Shown here: piece by piece, positions 16,585 through 26,124 of the stretch
Numbering within the stretch: position 1 is the stretch's first letter
Layout: every line of letters begins with the position of its first letter
Origin: Bacteroidota bacterium
GTDB taxonomy: Bacteria; Bacteroidota; Ignavibacteria; Ignavibacteriales; Melioribacteraceae
Length of the DNA stretch: 64,000 bases
Direction: 5' to 3'
Assembly (NCBI GenBank): GCA_023397505.1
Contig: JAEWUC010000007.1
Coordinates: 310,001 to 374,000, forward strand
Notes under the pieces: model-generated
The model's input: only the letters and a program-made list of their open reading frames with translations
What the model was told of the DNA's origin: nothing
Database searches by the model: none
Translations under genes and position numbers: made by a program

Positions 16585-17439
16585 CTACTGATTATACTTT
16601 AAACCAAGAAGTAGATTACTAAGAAGAATAGAATTGTGTTGAATCATATTGTCTTGTTGTGAAATAATGCTGGTTCCAATCATCATATCAGAAATGAATT
16701 TTGAATTACCCTCGTTTTTAATTTCCACTTCAAGAATATTTACAAGAAGTTCCAGGGTTTGAGGATTTGCGATTTCTGAAATATCCCGACCAAGTAGAAT
16801 AGCTCCAGTCAATTCAAAATCAAATTGATCATTGATTAAATCGCTGTGTTCCGATTTTAAACGATCCATATTTCCAGCTTCGATATAATTATTAATGATA
16901 TACAAAATATCGAGAGCATCTCTGGAACGGGAAGGGAATCCGTCTTTCCATGAAATCAATTTCATTAGGACCAATCCTTTTGTGGAAGCAATTTTAATAT
17001 CGAGAGGAGGATTTGCCTTGATACGCACAGATTCTGAATCTTGGAAACATTCTTCGAAACCGATAATACTCATTTCTTTTGCTTCTTGATCCGGCCACTT
17101 AATAGAAGCTGAATCAAGAGAGATTTCTCCAAAAGGAATTATATCAATACTTGGAATGGATTTGTAAGTAAATCTGTGAACTATTTTTGAAGGGGAAAAA
17201 TTATTTTCTTTTAACGCATCAGTAAGTCTTGTATAGTCTTCCCAATTTTTTACACGCACACTAAAATCGATATCGTTTGTTCCTCTTTGAATTTTAATTC
17301 CATAGATAAGATTAAAAATTATATCTCTTGCGGTAGCTCCGATCACAAAGAAATCCATGTTCAAAGAATCTGTAATCTTTGATACCAATGTTAAAACTTC
17401 TGAAGTGAACGGATCTATTTTAGTTGAGATGTCCAACAA
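16585..17439 (-). CDS. AbiEii-type nucleotidyltransferase toxin
   Basis: The protein carries a nucleotidyltransferase core: VIGATARDIIF (residues ~32-42), the metal-binding RGTNDIDFSV, and a later substrate-binding segment. This matches the AbiEii/AbiGii toxin family, which transfers nucleotides to cellular targets (tRNA acceptor ends in the related MenT) and gives abortive infection against phage. It overlaps the antitoxin gene by 20 bp, so the two are translationally coupled. Length (284) is in the family range. Confidence 0.85.
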   Translation of the reverse strand: MLDISTKIDPFTSEVLTLVSKITDSLNMDFFVIGATARDIIFNLIYGIKIQRGTNDIDFSVRVKNWEDYTRLTDALKENNFSPSKIVHRFTYKSIPSIDIIPFGEISLDSASIKWPDQEAKEMSIIGFEECFQDSESVRIKANPPLDIKIASTKGLVLMKLISWKDGFPSRSRDALDILYIINNYIEAGNMDRLKSEHSDLINDQFDFELTGAILLGRDISEIANPQTLELLVNILEVEIKNEGNSKFISDMMIGTSIISQQDNMIQHNSILLSNLLLGLKYNQ

Positions 17440-18463
17440 TTTCTTTCTCGTAAATTATATTTGCTGTTTCTATGTTTCTGGGATCACCGGTTGTTATTAA
17501 GTCTGTATAAATGAGAATTGCCGGGACCAGATTATTTATTTCATTATCATCTGTAAAATTCCAAAACTTTTTTACAATCTCAACGTTTACATTAAGATTT
17601 TTCTTTAAGCGATTTCTTAAAATGAACTCTCCTAATTTATCCCCAATATATATAGTGTGGATTAAAGGGCGTAAATAATTTGTTATTTGAGCCGCTGCAG
17701 TTTCTCCACCGAACAAAGCTCCGAAGTATTTGACATCAATTGTTTTTATGATTTCAGGATTGTCGATTTGGTATTTACCAGCAAAATATTTTGGTTTTAT
17801 CTTTTCAGGATATCCAACAGTCCATTCTTTTAGCAACTTAGTTTTGTTTACAAGTCTTTTCCCTTGGATTTCATCGATGATAAGAAACCCATGTTTTTCT
17901 AATTGCTTCATAGTAACATGCACAGTTCCAACTGCTACGTTTGCCATCTCAGCGATCTCGCGAATTGGGTTTGCTTCTAATCTTGGATTACACAAGAGAG
18001 TAAAGATTATTTGTAATCCCGCAGTTTGAAAAATGCCGGTGCTAACAGCGGCCAAATTATTTACAGCTGCCCGCTTCGACTCAATTGGATGAGCCAAATC
18101 GAGGCGAGTTATCTTTTGTCCTTTTATGTTGATGTATAATGGGGGAACCTTGATATAAGCGTTACCGGCAGCATCGATAAAATTTACGTTAAGATTTTTG
18201 AGGAGTTCAATGGTTTCATTATTTGCAGTCAAGGTAATTAGAAGGGGAACATTATCTAATCTATCAAGCCGATTTTTAATTATTCCCAAATTATTTTTAT
18301 TTAAAAAGGGAATTACCTCTGCTGTAAATTTTAGATCATATTCCTTTTCTCTTAAAATCAGTTCGACTTTTTCATCGGTGATGTAAGTTGTAAGCCGAAA
18401 ACCGGTTTCATCCTCGAAACGGGTAACTGCTTTAGTGATTATATTCTTATCTGTGTCTTTCAT
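17420..18463 (-). CDS. AbiEi-type antitoxin / transcriptional regulator
   Basis: The 347-residue protein contains a winged HTH in the middle (IREIAEMANVAVGTVHVTMKQLEKHGFL, read as two adjoining helices) followed by a C-terminal AbiEi-like domain (KYFGALFGGETAAAQITNYL). This is the architecture of the larger type IV AbiEi antitoxins paired with nucleotidyltransferase toxins. It precedes the toxin and overlaps it. AbiEi proteins repress their own operon by binding repeats in the promoter, and matching repeats lie directly upstream (18474-18587). Confidence 0.85.
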   Translation of the reverse strand: MKDTDKNIITKAVTRFEDETGFRLTTYITDEKVELILREKEYDLKFTAEVIPFLNKNNLGIIKNRLDRLDNVPLLITLTANNETIELLKNLNVNFIDAAGNAYIKVPPLYINIKGQKITRLDLAHPIESKRAAVNNLAAVSTGIFQTAGLQIIFTLLCNPRLEANPIREIAEMANVAVGTVHVTMKQLEKHGFLIIDEIQGKRLVNKTKLLKEWTVGYPEKIKPKYFAGKYQIDNPEIIKTIDVKYFGALFGGETAAAQITNYLRPLIHTIYIGDKLGEFILRNRLKKNLNVNVEIVKKFWNFTDDNEINNLVPAILIYTDLITTGDPRNIETANIIYEKEIVGHLN

Positions 18464-18473
18464 TTCAATATTG

Positions 18474-18587
18474 TATGTTCATTGATTGTGAATATATCTA
18501 ATTACTGAACAATAAGCAAGAAAAAACATGTTATTAAGAATATTATGTTCATTTTTTGGTTTATAATATAAATATTGAACATAATTT
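18474..18587 (-). promoter_or_regulatory. Candidate AbiEi operators
   Basis: Four related sites lie upstream of the antitoxin start: TATGTTCATT at 18474, TGAACAATAA at 18506, ATTATGTTCATT at 18542 and ATTGAACATAAT at 18574. The last two form an inverted pair. Such pairs fit autoregulation by AbiEi, known for the family. Confidence 0.55.
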
Positions 18588-18842
18588 ATCAAAAAGGGCA
18601 TTTTTACTGGAATGCGAAATCGATAAGATATTCAAAGGGAAGTTAAACGTTCAGTTTATTAGAATAGGGGAATATCTGTTACATAAAAAAATGTTGTAGA
18701 TAAAGGAGCTATGCGTTTTATTAAGACAAGTTGTTTTTGCTAGTTAAATAAAACTTAACTCATATTAATAAATCAATAATGCGGTATCTCTGGTTATGCA
18801 TAAAATTAAAAACCATAGCATTGATAAATATGATGACAAGAT
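18588..18842. other. Gene-less stretch between AbiE promoter and TPR gene
   Basis: No gene or strong hairpin is visible. It should hold the end of the minus-strand restriction/TPR transcript and perhaps further upstream AbiE regulatory DNA. Confidence 0.5.
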
Positions 18843-20648
18843 TTAGGGATAGAAATAATTATAAACTTCAGTAAAATATTTTTGAATTTTAGCTGAATAA
18901 TGGTGTATACTGATTTTAAGTTCTATAAATCGGTCAAGATATTGCTTGGAAAGCTCTTCCTTCTGAAGGAAAAGAGCATAACGTGAAATTCTAATGAAAT
19001 TAGGAGGCATTTCGGGATGTTTAATTAGTTGAAGAATAGTTATCTCAGCTTTTCCAAAAGCGATTGACATTTGTTCTTTAAGTTTCTCAACTTGTTTAGA
19101 TTCAAGAGGATTTTGAAGTGATCCCATACATTCGTCTACATAGTTAAGACTGGATTCCAGACCAGGTAGCACATTACCGGAAGATAAATAACAATCTGTA
19201 ACATCATCAATAAGCTTCAACTTATTCTGAATGATTGAATAAATGTCTGATGACATATAATTCTGATAATTATGAAGAATAACTTTTTTTTCTAGCAACG
19301 AACATTTCTCAAATATTTGGAAATCGCGTACTTCATTTTTAATATAATTATCAATTTCAGAAAAGGAATTACGAAAATATTCGAAAATATATTTATGCAA
19401 GTCCTCAAATGGATGTAAGATCATCTTGCCATCTTCAGAAGTAATAGATTGATAAATGATCTGGTAAGCATTCATTTTTTCACTTAAAGAAAATTTTTCA
19501 TATAGAGAGAAATTGTTTTCTATTTTATGAAGTAAGTTAACTGCTATGCCCAAATTATTAAAACTGAATTGTAATTCGTAAATATCGGAGACAATTTGTT
19601 CATCTTTTGTTAAAAGTGGATAGAGATTTTGATGCTGGGATTCAATTGTCGTTAAAAACCCAGTAAGATTATTGGTTTGGCGATAAAACCGTAACATATA
19701 ATTATAATATTCTAAGAGGTCATATTTGTTTGTTTTATCAATTATGGAAGAGTATTCAGATAATAAAGTTGAATATTTATGCATGTCGTTAAGCAGTAGA
19801 TAAGTATCTATCAAGTTTTGGTAAATAACGTGGCACTGGTATTTTAATATTTCATCAGAGATAAGATCTTTAGCTTTTTCGTAGTATAATTTTTTGTCGG
19901 AACGATTATTGAGTAAACCGGAAATTCTACCGAGGTTATTATAGATAGTAAACAATTCTTTAGAATCATGAGTACTTGGTAATTGAGATGCAGTTAAAAG
20001 TTTTGATCTTGCATCTTCAAGTTTCCCTTGTTTTTCAAGCAGCAGGGATTCGAAATGGGATAGAGTTTGAGAAGATGATTTTGTGAATTTATTTTTAATA
20101 TTATCAAAAATTTCTATTGCACTATTAATACTACCGGAGGCAATAAATAATTGGAGCTTTATTTTATCAAGTGCAGTGTTGTCTTCTTCGGAAGAAGTAA
20201 ATTTATATGCTTCAGTAAGATGCTGAAAGGAGAGTTTTTCTTTCCCTTGAATTAAATAAACACGAGCTGCAAGTTGATGAGTGAAATACCGGTATTTTTT
20301 ATTCCATTGCCATTTAGATTTTGAATGAATGAAAGCTAAGGCGTGATCATATTGACCAGAATTATAATAGGCCACATACTCAGAAATTGTTTTTGAAACA
20401 GGATTGTTTTTTGTCCAATACTTCAAAATCGTTACGAAGATTTTATCAAGAATAAAAACTATTAATGAAAAAATTACCAGTAACAGGATTGAGATTAATA
20501 CATTGTCCTTAATTAATTGGAATATATCTTCGTCTGAATATGAGCTACTAAAGAATTTGTTTATGAATAAACGCAGTGAGAAAACGAAACCGCCAATAGC
20601 AATAAAAAAGGAAGCAATGATACCGATTGTTCTTAAATAAGAGTTCAT
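18843..20648 (-). CDS. Membrane-anchored TPR-type protein, defence-island neighbour
   Basis: Residues ~1-75 hold two hydrophobic helices (TIGIIASFFIAIGGFVFSL and VLISILLLVIFSLIVFIL). The remaining ~525 residues are helical repeats of TPR character (for example YNSGQYDHALAFIHSKSKWQW, AARVYLIQGKEKLSFQHLTEA). No catalytic motif is visible. It begins 63 bp after the type III restriction gene on the same strand and is probably read from the same promoter. It may be an accessory, sensor or unrelated cargo of the restriction-modification locus. The function is unknown. Confidence 0.75.
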   Translation of the reverse strand: MNSYLRTIGIIASFFIAIGGFVFSLRLFINKFFSSSYSDEDIFQLIKDNVLISILLLVIFSLIVFILDKIFVTILKYWTKNNPVSKTISEYVAYYNSGQYDHALAFIHSKSKWQWNKKYRYFTHQLAARVYLIQGKEKLSFQHLTEAYKFTSSEEDNTALDKIKLQLFIASGSINSAIEIFDNIKNKFTKSSSQTLSHFESLLLEKQGKLEDARSKLLTASQLPSTHDSKELFTIYNNLGRISGLLNNRSDKKLYYEKAKDLISDEILKYQCHVIYQNLIDTYLLLNDMHKYSTLLSEYSSIIDKTNKYDLLEYYNYMLRFYRQTNNLTGFLTTIESQHQNLYPLLTKDEQIVSDIYELQFSFNNLGIAVNLLHKIENNFSLYEKFSLSEKMNAYQIIYQSITSEDGKMILHPFEDLHKYIFEYFRNSFSEIDNYIKNEVRDFQIFEKCSLLEKKVILHNYQNYMSSDIYSIIQNKLKLIDDVTDCYLSSGNVLPGLESSLNYVDECMGSLQNPLESKQVEKLKEQMSIAFGKAEITILQLIKHPEMPPNFIRISRYALFLQKEELSKQYLDRFIELKISIHHYSAKIQKYFTEVYNYFYP

Positions 20649-20711
20649 AAGTGGAATGAATTACAAAAAATGTTTAATACTTTATATTGCATCAGAGACG
20701 ATCTTAACATA

Positions 20712-23321
20712 TTATGATAAAACATAATTTAATGCTTTCCAGTCTTTACCTTTCAGCATTTTGAAGCGGCATTTGCCGTCACTTATAGCTGCGTAAATTT
20801 CACCAATAGTATTTTTTTCTTTACTATCATCTTTTGAGTAATCATCATAATTCTTGTATTCTATAATTACTATAGTTCCCTCATTAAGCTTTACAATAAA
20901 ATCCGGATAAAATTTATCTGTTGAAGTCTGAAGCCAGAAAGCATAATCCTTATTTCGATCAAGATTTCTTAACCAGACATCAACATTAGGATTGCTATCA
21001 ATTATAGCGGCACATTCTTCTTCCTCCCCGTTCATGTGACTAATTATTTTGTGATAATGTTTTTTGAAGGAGTAAGAACCATTGTATAATTCAAGAACTG
21101 GATATTCATCTATAAACTCAAATTCTGATCCAAGAATAAAACGTTGTTCATCTTTTACAGAATTATCTTTGAGACCAAGAATTGTTTGGTATCCCTTCTT
21201 TTTTGCTTCTGTAATATGATACTTAATTTTATTTATTAAAACATCCCGCAGCTGCCTTTTAAGAAAAATTAGGTGTTCTAATTTCAACTTACGTTTTTCT
21301 TCTAATGAATCAATAACCTTGGCTAGGTATTTTACCATTTGAGCCGGGGGGATTGCAGAATGTTGAACATTTTGGAATAACCATTTTATTAATTCATTTT
21401 TATCTTGATGGGCTTCTAAATAAATTCTCTCAAGTCTTTCTTGTATGTAAGATGAACGACTGATTAATGATTTGCCTCGTTTATCAATATCAATTTCACC
21501 CCGTTCACCAATCTGAACAACAACAGGTAATTCTTCTTCAGTTAAAGAAGGATCACAATCAGCAATACTCCAATCATCTAAAAGTAAAGCTTCTTCATCG
21601 AAGATAATACTTTCACCATATAGGTTTAGAAACAATTGAGGGAGTGAAATTCTTTTACCTATTTCATAAGGAGATTTATAAGTTTCCGGTTTAAGATTTA
21701 TTTCATTGAATATTTTTTCGAGATTAGTTTTATCTTCTTCATTACTAAAAATGTTTTTTAATTCTTCTTTCTCTTCAAAAGTAATTCTTTTGACAAGTGT
21801 AAGTGTTTGTTTCTCTGAATCAACATAAATTTTCCTTTTAAGATCTTCAGATAGTCTATTCATATCCGGAGCTGAAATAAATTGTTGTGAGGGTAAACCC
21901 GCTGTTTCTGATAATAACCATGTTTGTTCTTGGCACGGTCGTAAATAGGTATTAGCTTCTTGTTTAGTAAAACCGGAATTCACCAAAGAATCTTTTAGAT
22001 TGTTGGCAACAGTGTTAAAGTCCAATGACTTGGCAAAAGCATATGCAACATTCAGTTCTTGGTTATTTTTCTTTTCTACATAAGGCATTCTCAACACTCT
22101 ACCGAGTAATTGTTCAACATCTTTGTTAGAACGAACATTAGCAACTGAACAAAAAATGTAAGCAAATGGGCAATCCCAACCTTCCTTAAGTTTTTGTTTG
22201 GTTATTATAAACCTTATTTGGCAATCTCGATCTAGAATTGGAACATTTTCTATTTCATCGATGATTCCGGTAGAACGGGCAATGTATTCATGAGGTATAT
22301 TACATTTTTCTATTAGGTATTGTTTTACGATATCAACATTAACAGTATCTTTTTCTTTGCTGTCACTTTCGGCTTGAATTAGAACTATTGGGCGAATGTA
22401 TCTACCGGTTAACTCTTCTTCTTTTTTTGCAATCACTTCTAATTCTTTTTGTTTTGAGACAGCCTCATAAACAGTATTGTGCCATTCAGGAATTGCGTAT
22501 AACTCAATCGGCAGCTTTATCATATTATCATTTTTAAGTTCTGAAGCAGAGACATAATGAATAACATTACTTGCATCTTCGCCTTCGTTTTTTGGAGTTG
22601 CAGTGAACTCAACGATACACGCTGGATTAAGTCTTTTAAGTGTTGTAAATGTTAGCGGTGTTCTTGCATTATGAGATTCATCGACAATTATTAAAGGATT
22701 GTTAAGATAAATTAGATTTGCTAAGGAATATTTCAACGCACCGTTTTCTTCATACGATTCCAATTCGCTTGTAATTTTTGCATTGAGATTTGAAAAATGA
22801 TGATGAAGACTCCCATTAGTTTCGTACACTTTTCTTGATTCAGTATCTCCAATACGCCATGAGGCATAGGTTGTAACAATAATATTTACATTACCCTCGA
22901 GATCGGCTTTGGATATATTGAGCGCGTCTTCAACCTTCATTATGTTAACACGATCTTTAAATGAATCTGTAAGCGCCAACCGATAAGGATGGCGCGGATT
23001 ATTCAATGCATTAAAAGTTTGTTCTAAGATAGGTCTGCTTGGGACTAACCAAAGAACTAAGGGCAATTCAATATCTAAAAAATGATTAGCTGCAATTGAA
23101 ATGGAATGAGCGGCAAGAATAGTTTTACCGCCCCCGGTTGGCAACCGTAAACACACATAAGGAATATTTCCAAGTCCGGCGTCGTTGTATTCTGCGGGAG
23201 CTCCAAATGATTCTTTAGTAATTTCGTAAAATGCTTTTTTTACATCAATATACTGAACACATAATTTGAGATACTTCTCAAGTTTTGCGTTCGTAATTTT
23301 TTGATATTCTTTCAGTTCCAT
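20712..23321 (-). CDS. res: Type III restriction enzyme, Res subunit
   Basis: Res supplies the ATP-dependent translocase and the nuclease of a type III system. The SF2 helicase motifs are complete: LPTGGGKT (Walker A, near residue 65), DESH (Walker B), EFTATP (motif III), and QLLGRVLRMPY (motif VI). GWDCP precedes motif VI, as usual in this family. A PD-(D/E)xK nuclease site follows near the C-terminus (YPDFIVK then IIEYKN). Length 869 is normal. It follows mod by 27 bp on the minus strand. Confidence 0.92.
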   Translation of the reverse strand: MELKEYQKITNAKLEKYLKLCVQYIDVKKAFYEITKESFGAPAEYNDAGLGNIPYVCLRLPTGGGKTILAAHSISIAANHFLDIELPLVLWLVPSRPILEQTFNALNNPRHPYRLALTDSFKDRVNIMKVEDALNISKADLEGNVNIIVTTYASWRIGDTESRKVYETNGSLHHHFSNLNAKITSELESYEENGALKYSLANLIYLNNPLIIVDESHNARTPLTFTTLKRLNPACIVEFTATPKNEGEDASNVIHYVSASELKNDNMIKLPIELYAIPEWHNTVYEAVSKQKELEVIAKKEEELTGRYIRPIVLIQAESDSKEKDTVNVDIVKQYLIEKCNIPHEYIARSTGIIDEIENVPILDRDCQIRFIITKQKLKEGWDCPFAYIFCSVANVRSNKDVEQLLGRVLRMPYVEKKNNQELNVAYAFAKSLDFNTVANNLKDSLVNSGFTKQEANTYLRPCQEQTWLLSETAGLPSQQFISAPDMNRLSEDLKRKIYVDSEKQTLTLVKRITFEEKEELKNIFSNEEDKTNLEKIFNEINLKPETYKSPYEIGKRISLPQLFLNLYGESIIFDEEALLLDDWSIADCDPSLTEEELPVVVQIGERGEIDIDKRGKSLISRSSYIQERLERIYLEAHQDKNELIKWLFQNVQHSAIPPAQMVKYLAKVIDSLEEKRKLKLEHLIFLKRQLRDVLINKIKYHITEAKKKGYQTILGLKDNSVKDEQRFILGSEFEFIDEYPVLELYNGSYSFKKHYHKIISHMNGEEEECAAIIDSNPNVDVWLRNLDRNKDYAFWLQTSTDKFYPDFIVKLNEGTIVIIEYKNYDDYSKDDSKEKNTIGEIYAAISDGKCRFKMLKGKDWKALNYVLS

Positions 23322-23348
23322 TAATTTGTTAGCTCCAAAAAGAATGAT

Positions 23349-24947
23349 CTATACTGTTTTTATTTCATAAGGTATTTGCTTGAAAACGATATTTTCTTTT
23401 CTCAAACGTTCGGGACTGATTCTATTTGCTTCACCAAAAATAATTTTAGGACCATTATGCTTTGGAAGTGATTCTAGAATTCTGCTTGTAAGAACATTAC
23501 CACCGTTTACAGTTTTATCACCAAGTATTCCGTTGAATAATAAATAATAACCAACACCTTTATATGTGCCAATTAATGGGGTATTGAGTTTAGCTTTTTC
23601 TGAAAGAGGAACACCATTTTCTGAAAAGAAAATATGACGGGCAAGTTCTTTGAATTTTACACCTTGACTTACATTACCGAATTTATCAAAAAGTGGTTCA
23701 CCAAGATTGCAATACCGGAAGCCGCCGCCAAGTCCTTCTACTTGCTCATTGTTACCATTCTGCTTACTAACATTGTAGCCATTAATAACATTTTTAATTC
23801 TTTTAGTCGTTATCTCGTTGGAAATCTTTTTATCTAATTCTACTAGAATAAACTTACGATTACCGCCGTCTTCTTTATTTAATTCCAAAACAGCGTGACC
23901 GGTTGTTCCACTTCCGGCAAATGAATCAAGAACTATCGATTCTTGATCAGTGAAGACTTCGAGTAAATACTTTAATAATTCGATTGGTTTTACAGTATCA
24001 AATCCATGACCCATTCCAACAACTTTATTTAACAATGTTTTTCCAGATTCAGCTGTGCCAGATAATTCTTGTTTAATCAGAGTATACAATGGATTATTGA
24101 TTTCTTCATTATCATTTTCGTAAACTTTTTGCATCGGAACGCCATCACTAAATTGTAATCTATTAGAATCATACAAATCTTGTATAATATCTTTTCCGGC
24201 TTTCCATCGTTGACCGCTCGGAGGAGTGTAATCACCAATACTAAAACGCATAGTTTCACGCTTATATGAACCAAGGTTTGAAGTAAGAATAGTCGTTGTT
24301 CGGAATTTACCGTCCTTATCTTCATTGGGATAGCTATAATTATCTTCCCCAGTTAGTGTATTGAATAAGAGATTCGGATTTCTTGAATAAAGTAAAATAT
24401 ATTCGGTAACCTTTTGTGGACGATACTTTGCTTTCCCAGCATTAGTAGGTTTTGTCCGTGATTTCCAAACAAAAGTTGCATCATGACTTTTTTCGCCAAA
24501 TATTTCATTGCATAAAAAAAGCAGATTGTGTAATTCATCATCTCCAATTGATATTAGCAAAACACCATTCTTTGATAATAATTTTTTAAGAAGTTGCAAT
24601 CGAGGATACATCATACAGAGCCATTTATCGTGGCGTGAAAGGTCTTCTTCTTCTCCTTTTACAACTTGGTTTAACCATTCTTTTATTTCAGGAGAATTTA
24701 CATTGTCATTATAAATCCATTTTTCATTACCGGTATTGTATGGAGGATCTATATAAATACATTTTACTTTACCGGCGTAATAAGGCAAAAGAGCTTTAAG
24801 CGCGTGTAGGTTATCTCCTTGCACAAGCAGGTTTCCACTTTCTTTATCTCCAACAGAAAGTGATTCGTCATATTCCAATAAACGGTAAGGAATTTCGAGA
24901 TGATGTTTTTCTACAGCTTGTTTACCAATCCATGTTAGTGTGGGCAT
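23349..24947 (-). CDS. mod: Type III DNA methyltransferase, Mod subunit
   Basis: Mod methylates adenine in one strand of an asymmetric site and is needed for recognition by Res. DPPYNTG (motif IV, near residue 66) precedes FAGSGTT (motif I, near residue 340), the order of beta-class adenine methyltransferases. The variable region between them contains the target-recognition domain. The first ~60 residues (LTWIGKQAVEKHHLEIPYRLL, VQGDNLHALKALL) are typical of Mod. No simple-sequence repeat for phase variation is seen. The start ATG (24947) lacks a Shine-Dalgarno site. Confidence 0.93.
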   Translation of the reverse strand: MPTLTWIGKQAVEKHHLEIPYRLLEYDESLSVGDKESGNLLVQGDNLHALKALLPYYAGKVKCIYIDPPYNTGNEKWIYNDNVNSPEIKEWLNQVVKGEEEDLSRHDKWLCMMYPRLQLLKKLLSKNGVLLISIGDDELHNLLFLCNEIFGEKSHDATFVWKSRTKPTNAGKAKYRPQKVTEYILLYSRNPNLLFNTLTGEDNYSYPNEDKDGKFRTTTILTSNLGSYKRETMRFSIGDYTPPSGQRWKAGKDIIQDLYDSNRLQFSDGVPMQKVYENDNEEINNPLYTLIKQELSGTAESGKTLLNKVVGMGHGFDTVKPIELLKYLLEVFTDQESIVLDSFAGSGTTGHAVLELNKEDGGNRKFILVELDKKISNEITTKRIKNVINGYNVSKQNGNNEQVEGLGGGFRYCNLGEPLFDKFGNVSQGVKFKELARHIFFSENGVPLSEKAKLNTPLIGTYKGVGYYLLFNGILGDKTVNGGNVLTSRILESLPKHNGPKIIFGEANRISPERLRKENIVFKQIPYEIKTV

Positions 24948-25106
24948 AAATAATAATTCAATTTAGGAATCTGTTAAAGAAAATCTAAGAAATCTTTATT
25001 CAAAATAGTTTATTATTGATTCAATTTAAAGAATTCATAATGTGTTATACTGACAGAATTATTCGATGAAATCTAAATCGCTTTTATATTGTACAGCAGA
25101 AGAAGA

Positions 25107-25514
25107 TCATTTCAAAAGTACATCAACCCATGTTTTATATCTTTCAAAATGTTTCCACAATTGATCGATATCCTTTTTGTGATAAACATCGCCGGAATAA
25201 GAAACTTTATTTTTATGATCAATAATATTTTTTAGTTGGGTGAGAGCTTTCTTTTTATCAGCTGAATGGGAAATCAAATCATCTAAAAGAGAGATAATCT
25301 CGTAATGATTATCGCCTTGAATTTTTACTTCGCCGTTTTTAATACTAATTGCATCAGAATAAGCAATTGCAGAATGCACAATTAACACACCGGCAGCATT
25401 ATAGTAAGAGTATTCAGAAGCTACTTTTGCGCCTTCGTAGAAATTTTTAGCGACTTCTTTGAAACCAATATAACGGGAAGAATCAATTTTCTTTCTTGGA
25501 CTTCGGCTTGTCAT
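25107..25514 (-). CDS. HEPN-like protein paired with the nucleotidyltransferase
   Basis: This 135-residue all-helical protein (KEVAKNFYEGAKVASEYSYYNAAGVLIVHSAIAYSDA, read in pieces) has the look of a HEPN-domain partner. The R-x4-6-H RNase motif is not clearly present, so it may be a non-catalytic HEPN. Its start lies inside the upstream gene (32-bp overlap), so the two are coupled. MNT/HEPN pairs act as toxin-antitoxin or phage-defence modules. Confidence 0.65.
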   Translation of the reverse strand: MTSRSPRKKIDSSRYIGFKEVAKNFYEGAKVASEYSYYNAAGVLIVHSAIAYSDAISIKNGEVKIQGDNHYEIISLLDDLISHSADKKKALTQLKNIIDHKNKVSYSGDVYHKKDIDQLWKHFERYKTWVDVLLK

Positions 25515-26124
25515 TTAGCAATTCCTTAATTTGTAAACCAAACAATAGAATTCCATCTTTAATAATTTCGTTTATAGGCGATTTGTTAAGTTTTGCACGC
25601 AGCCGGAATTCTTTAACAGAAATATAAAACGGCGCGAGGGAAATTCCATAATTATAATGCAGATTATCGCGGAGTATATTTACTTTTTCTTCAATAATAT
25701 TTTTGTCTTTTAAGAGGGAGTAAATAATGCAGATATCAAAATCACTTTGAATAGATTCTTCTTTACGTGCAACGCTGCCAAAAAGGAAAACGCTGATTGT
25801 ATCTTTAGACAAAGTTTTCTTGATGTCCTTTACAATTGAATCATAGAATTTACCTTCAGCATCAAGAATCGGCAATAGGATAGTTTTCACAAAGTAATTT
25901 GAAGTATTAAGGGTGAAGATATGATCACGTCCGCCGATTTGACGGTTAACAATTTTTAATGATTCGAGATTGGAAAGGGAATTAATTGCAGCCGGTGCAC
26001 TGAGTCCGGCTCTTTTTGCAATTTCTCTGCCGCTGAAACCGTTTTTAGTGTAACGCAACTCGCGTATAACCGCAATGTTAGAGTAGGTGGAAAAAATATC
26101 ATTAAGAGGTTTATGAATTACCAT
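25483..26124 (-). CDS. Winged-helix plus nucleotidyltransferase (MNT) protein
   Basis: An N-terminal winged helix (GFSGREIAKRAGLSAPAAINSL, residues ~28-49) precedes a minimal nucleotidyltransferase with the GSxAR...DxD motif (FLFGSVARKEESIQSDFDICI, around residue 115). In MNT/HEPN systems the MNT protein AMPylates and neutralises its HEPN partner. The HTH suggests it also represses the operon. The HEPN-like gene overlaps its 3' end. Confidence 0.75.
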   Translation of the reverse strand: MVIHKPLNDIFSTYSNIAVIRELRYTKNGFSGREIAKRAGLSAPAAINSLSNLESLKIVNRQIGGRDHIFTLNTSNYFVKTILLPILDAEGKFYDSIVKDIKKTLSKDTISVFLFGSVARKEESIQSDFDICIIYSLLKDKNIIEEKVNILRDNLHYNYGISLAPFYISVKEFRLRAKLNKSPINEIIKDGILLFGLQIKELLNDKPKSKKEN

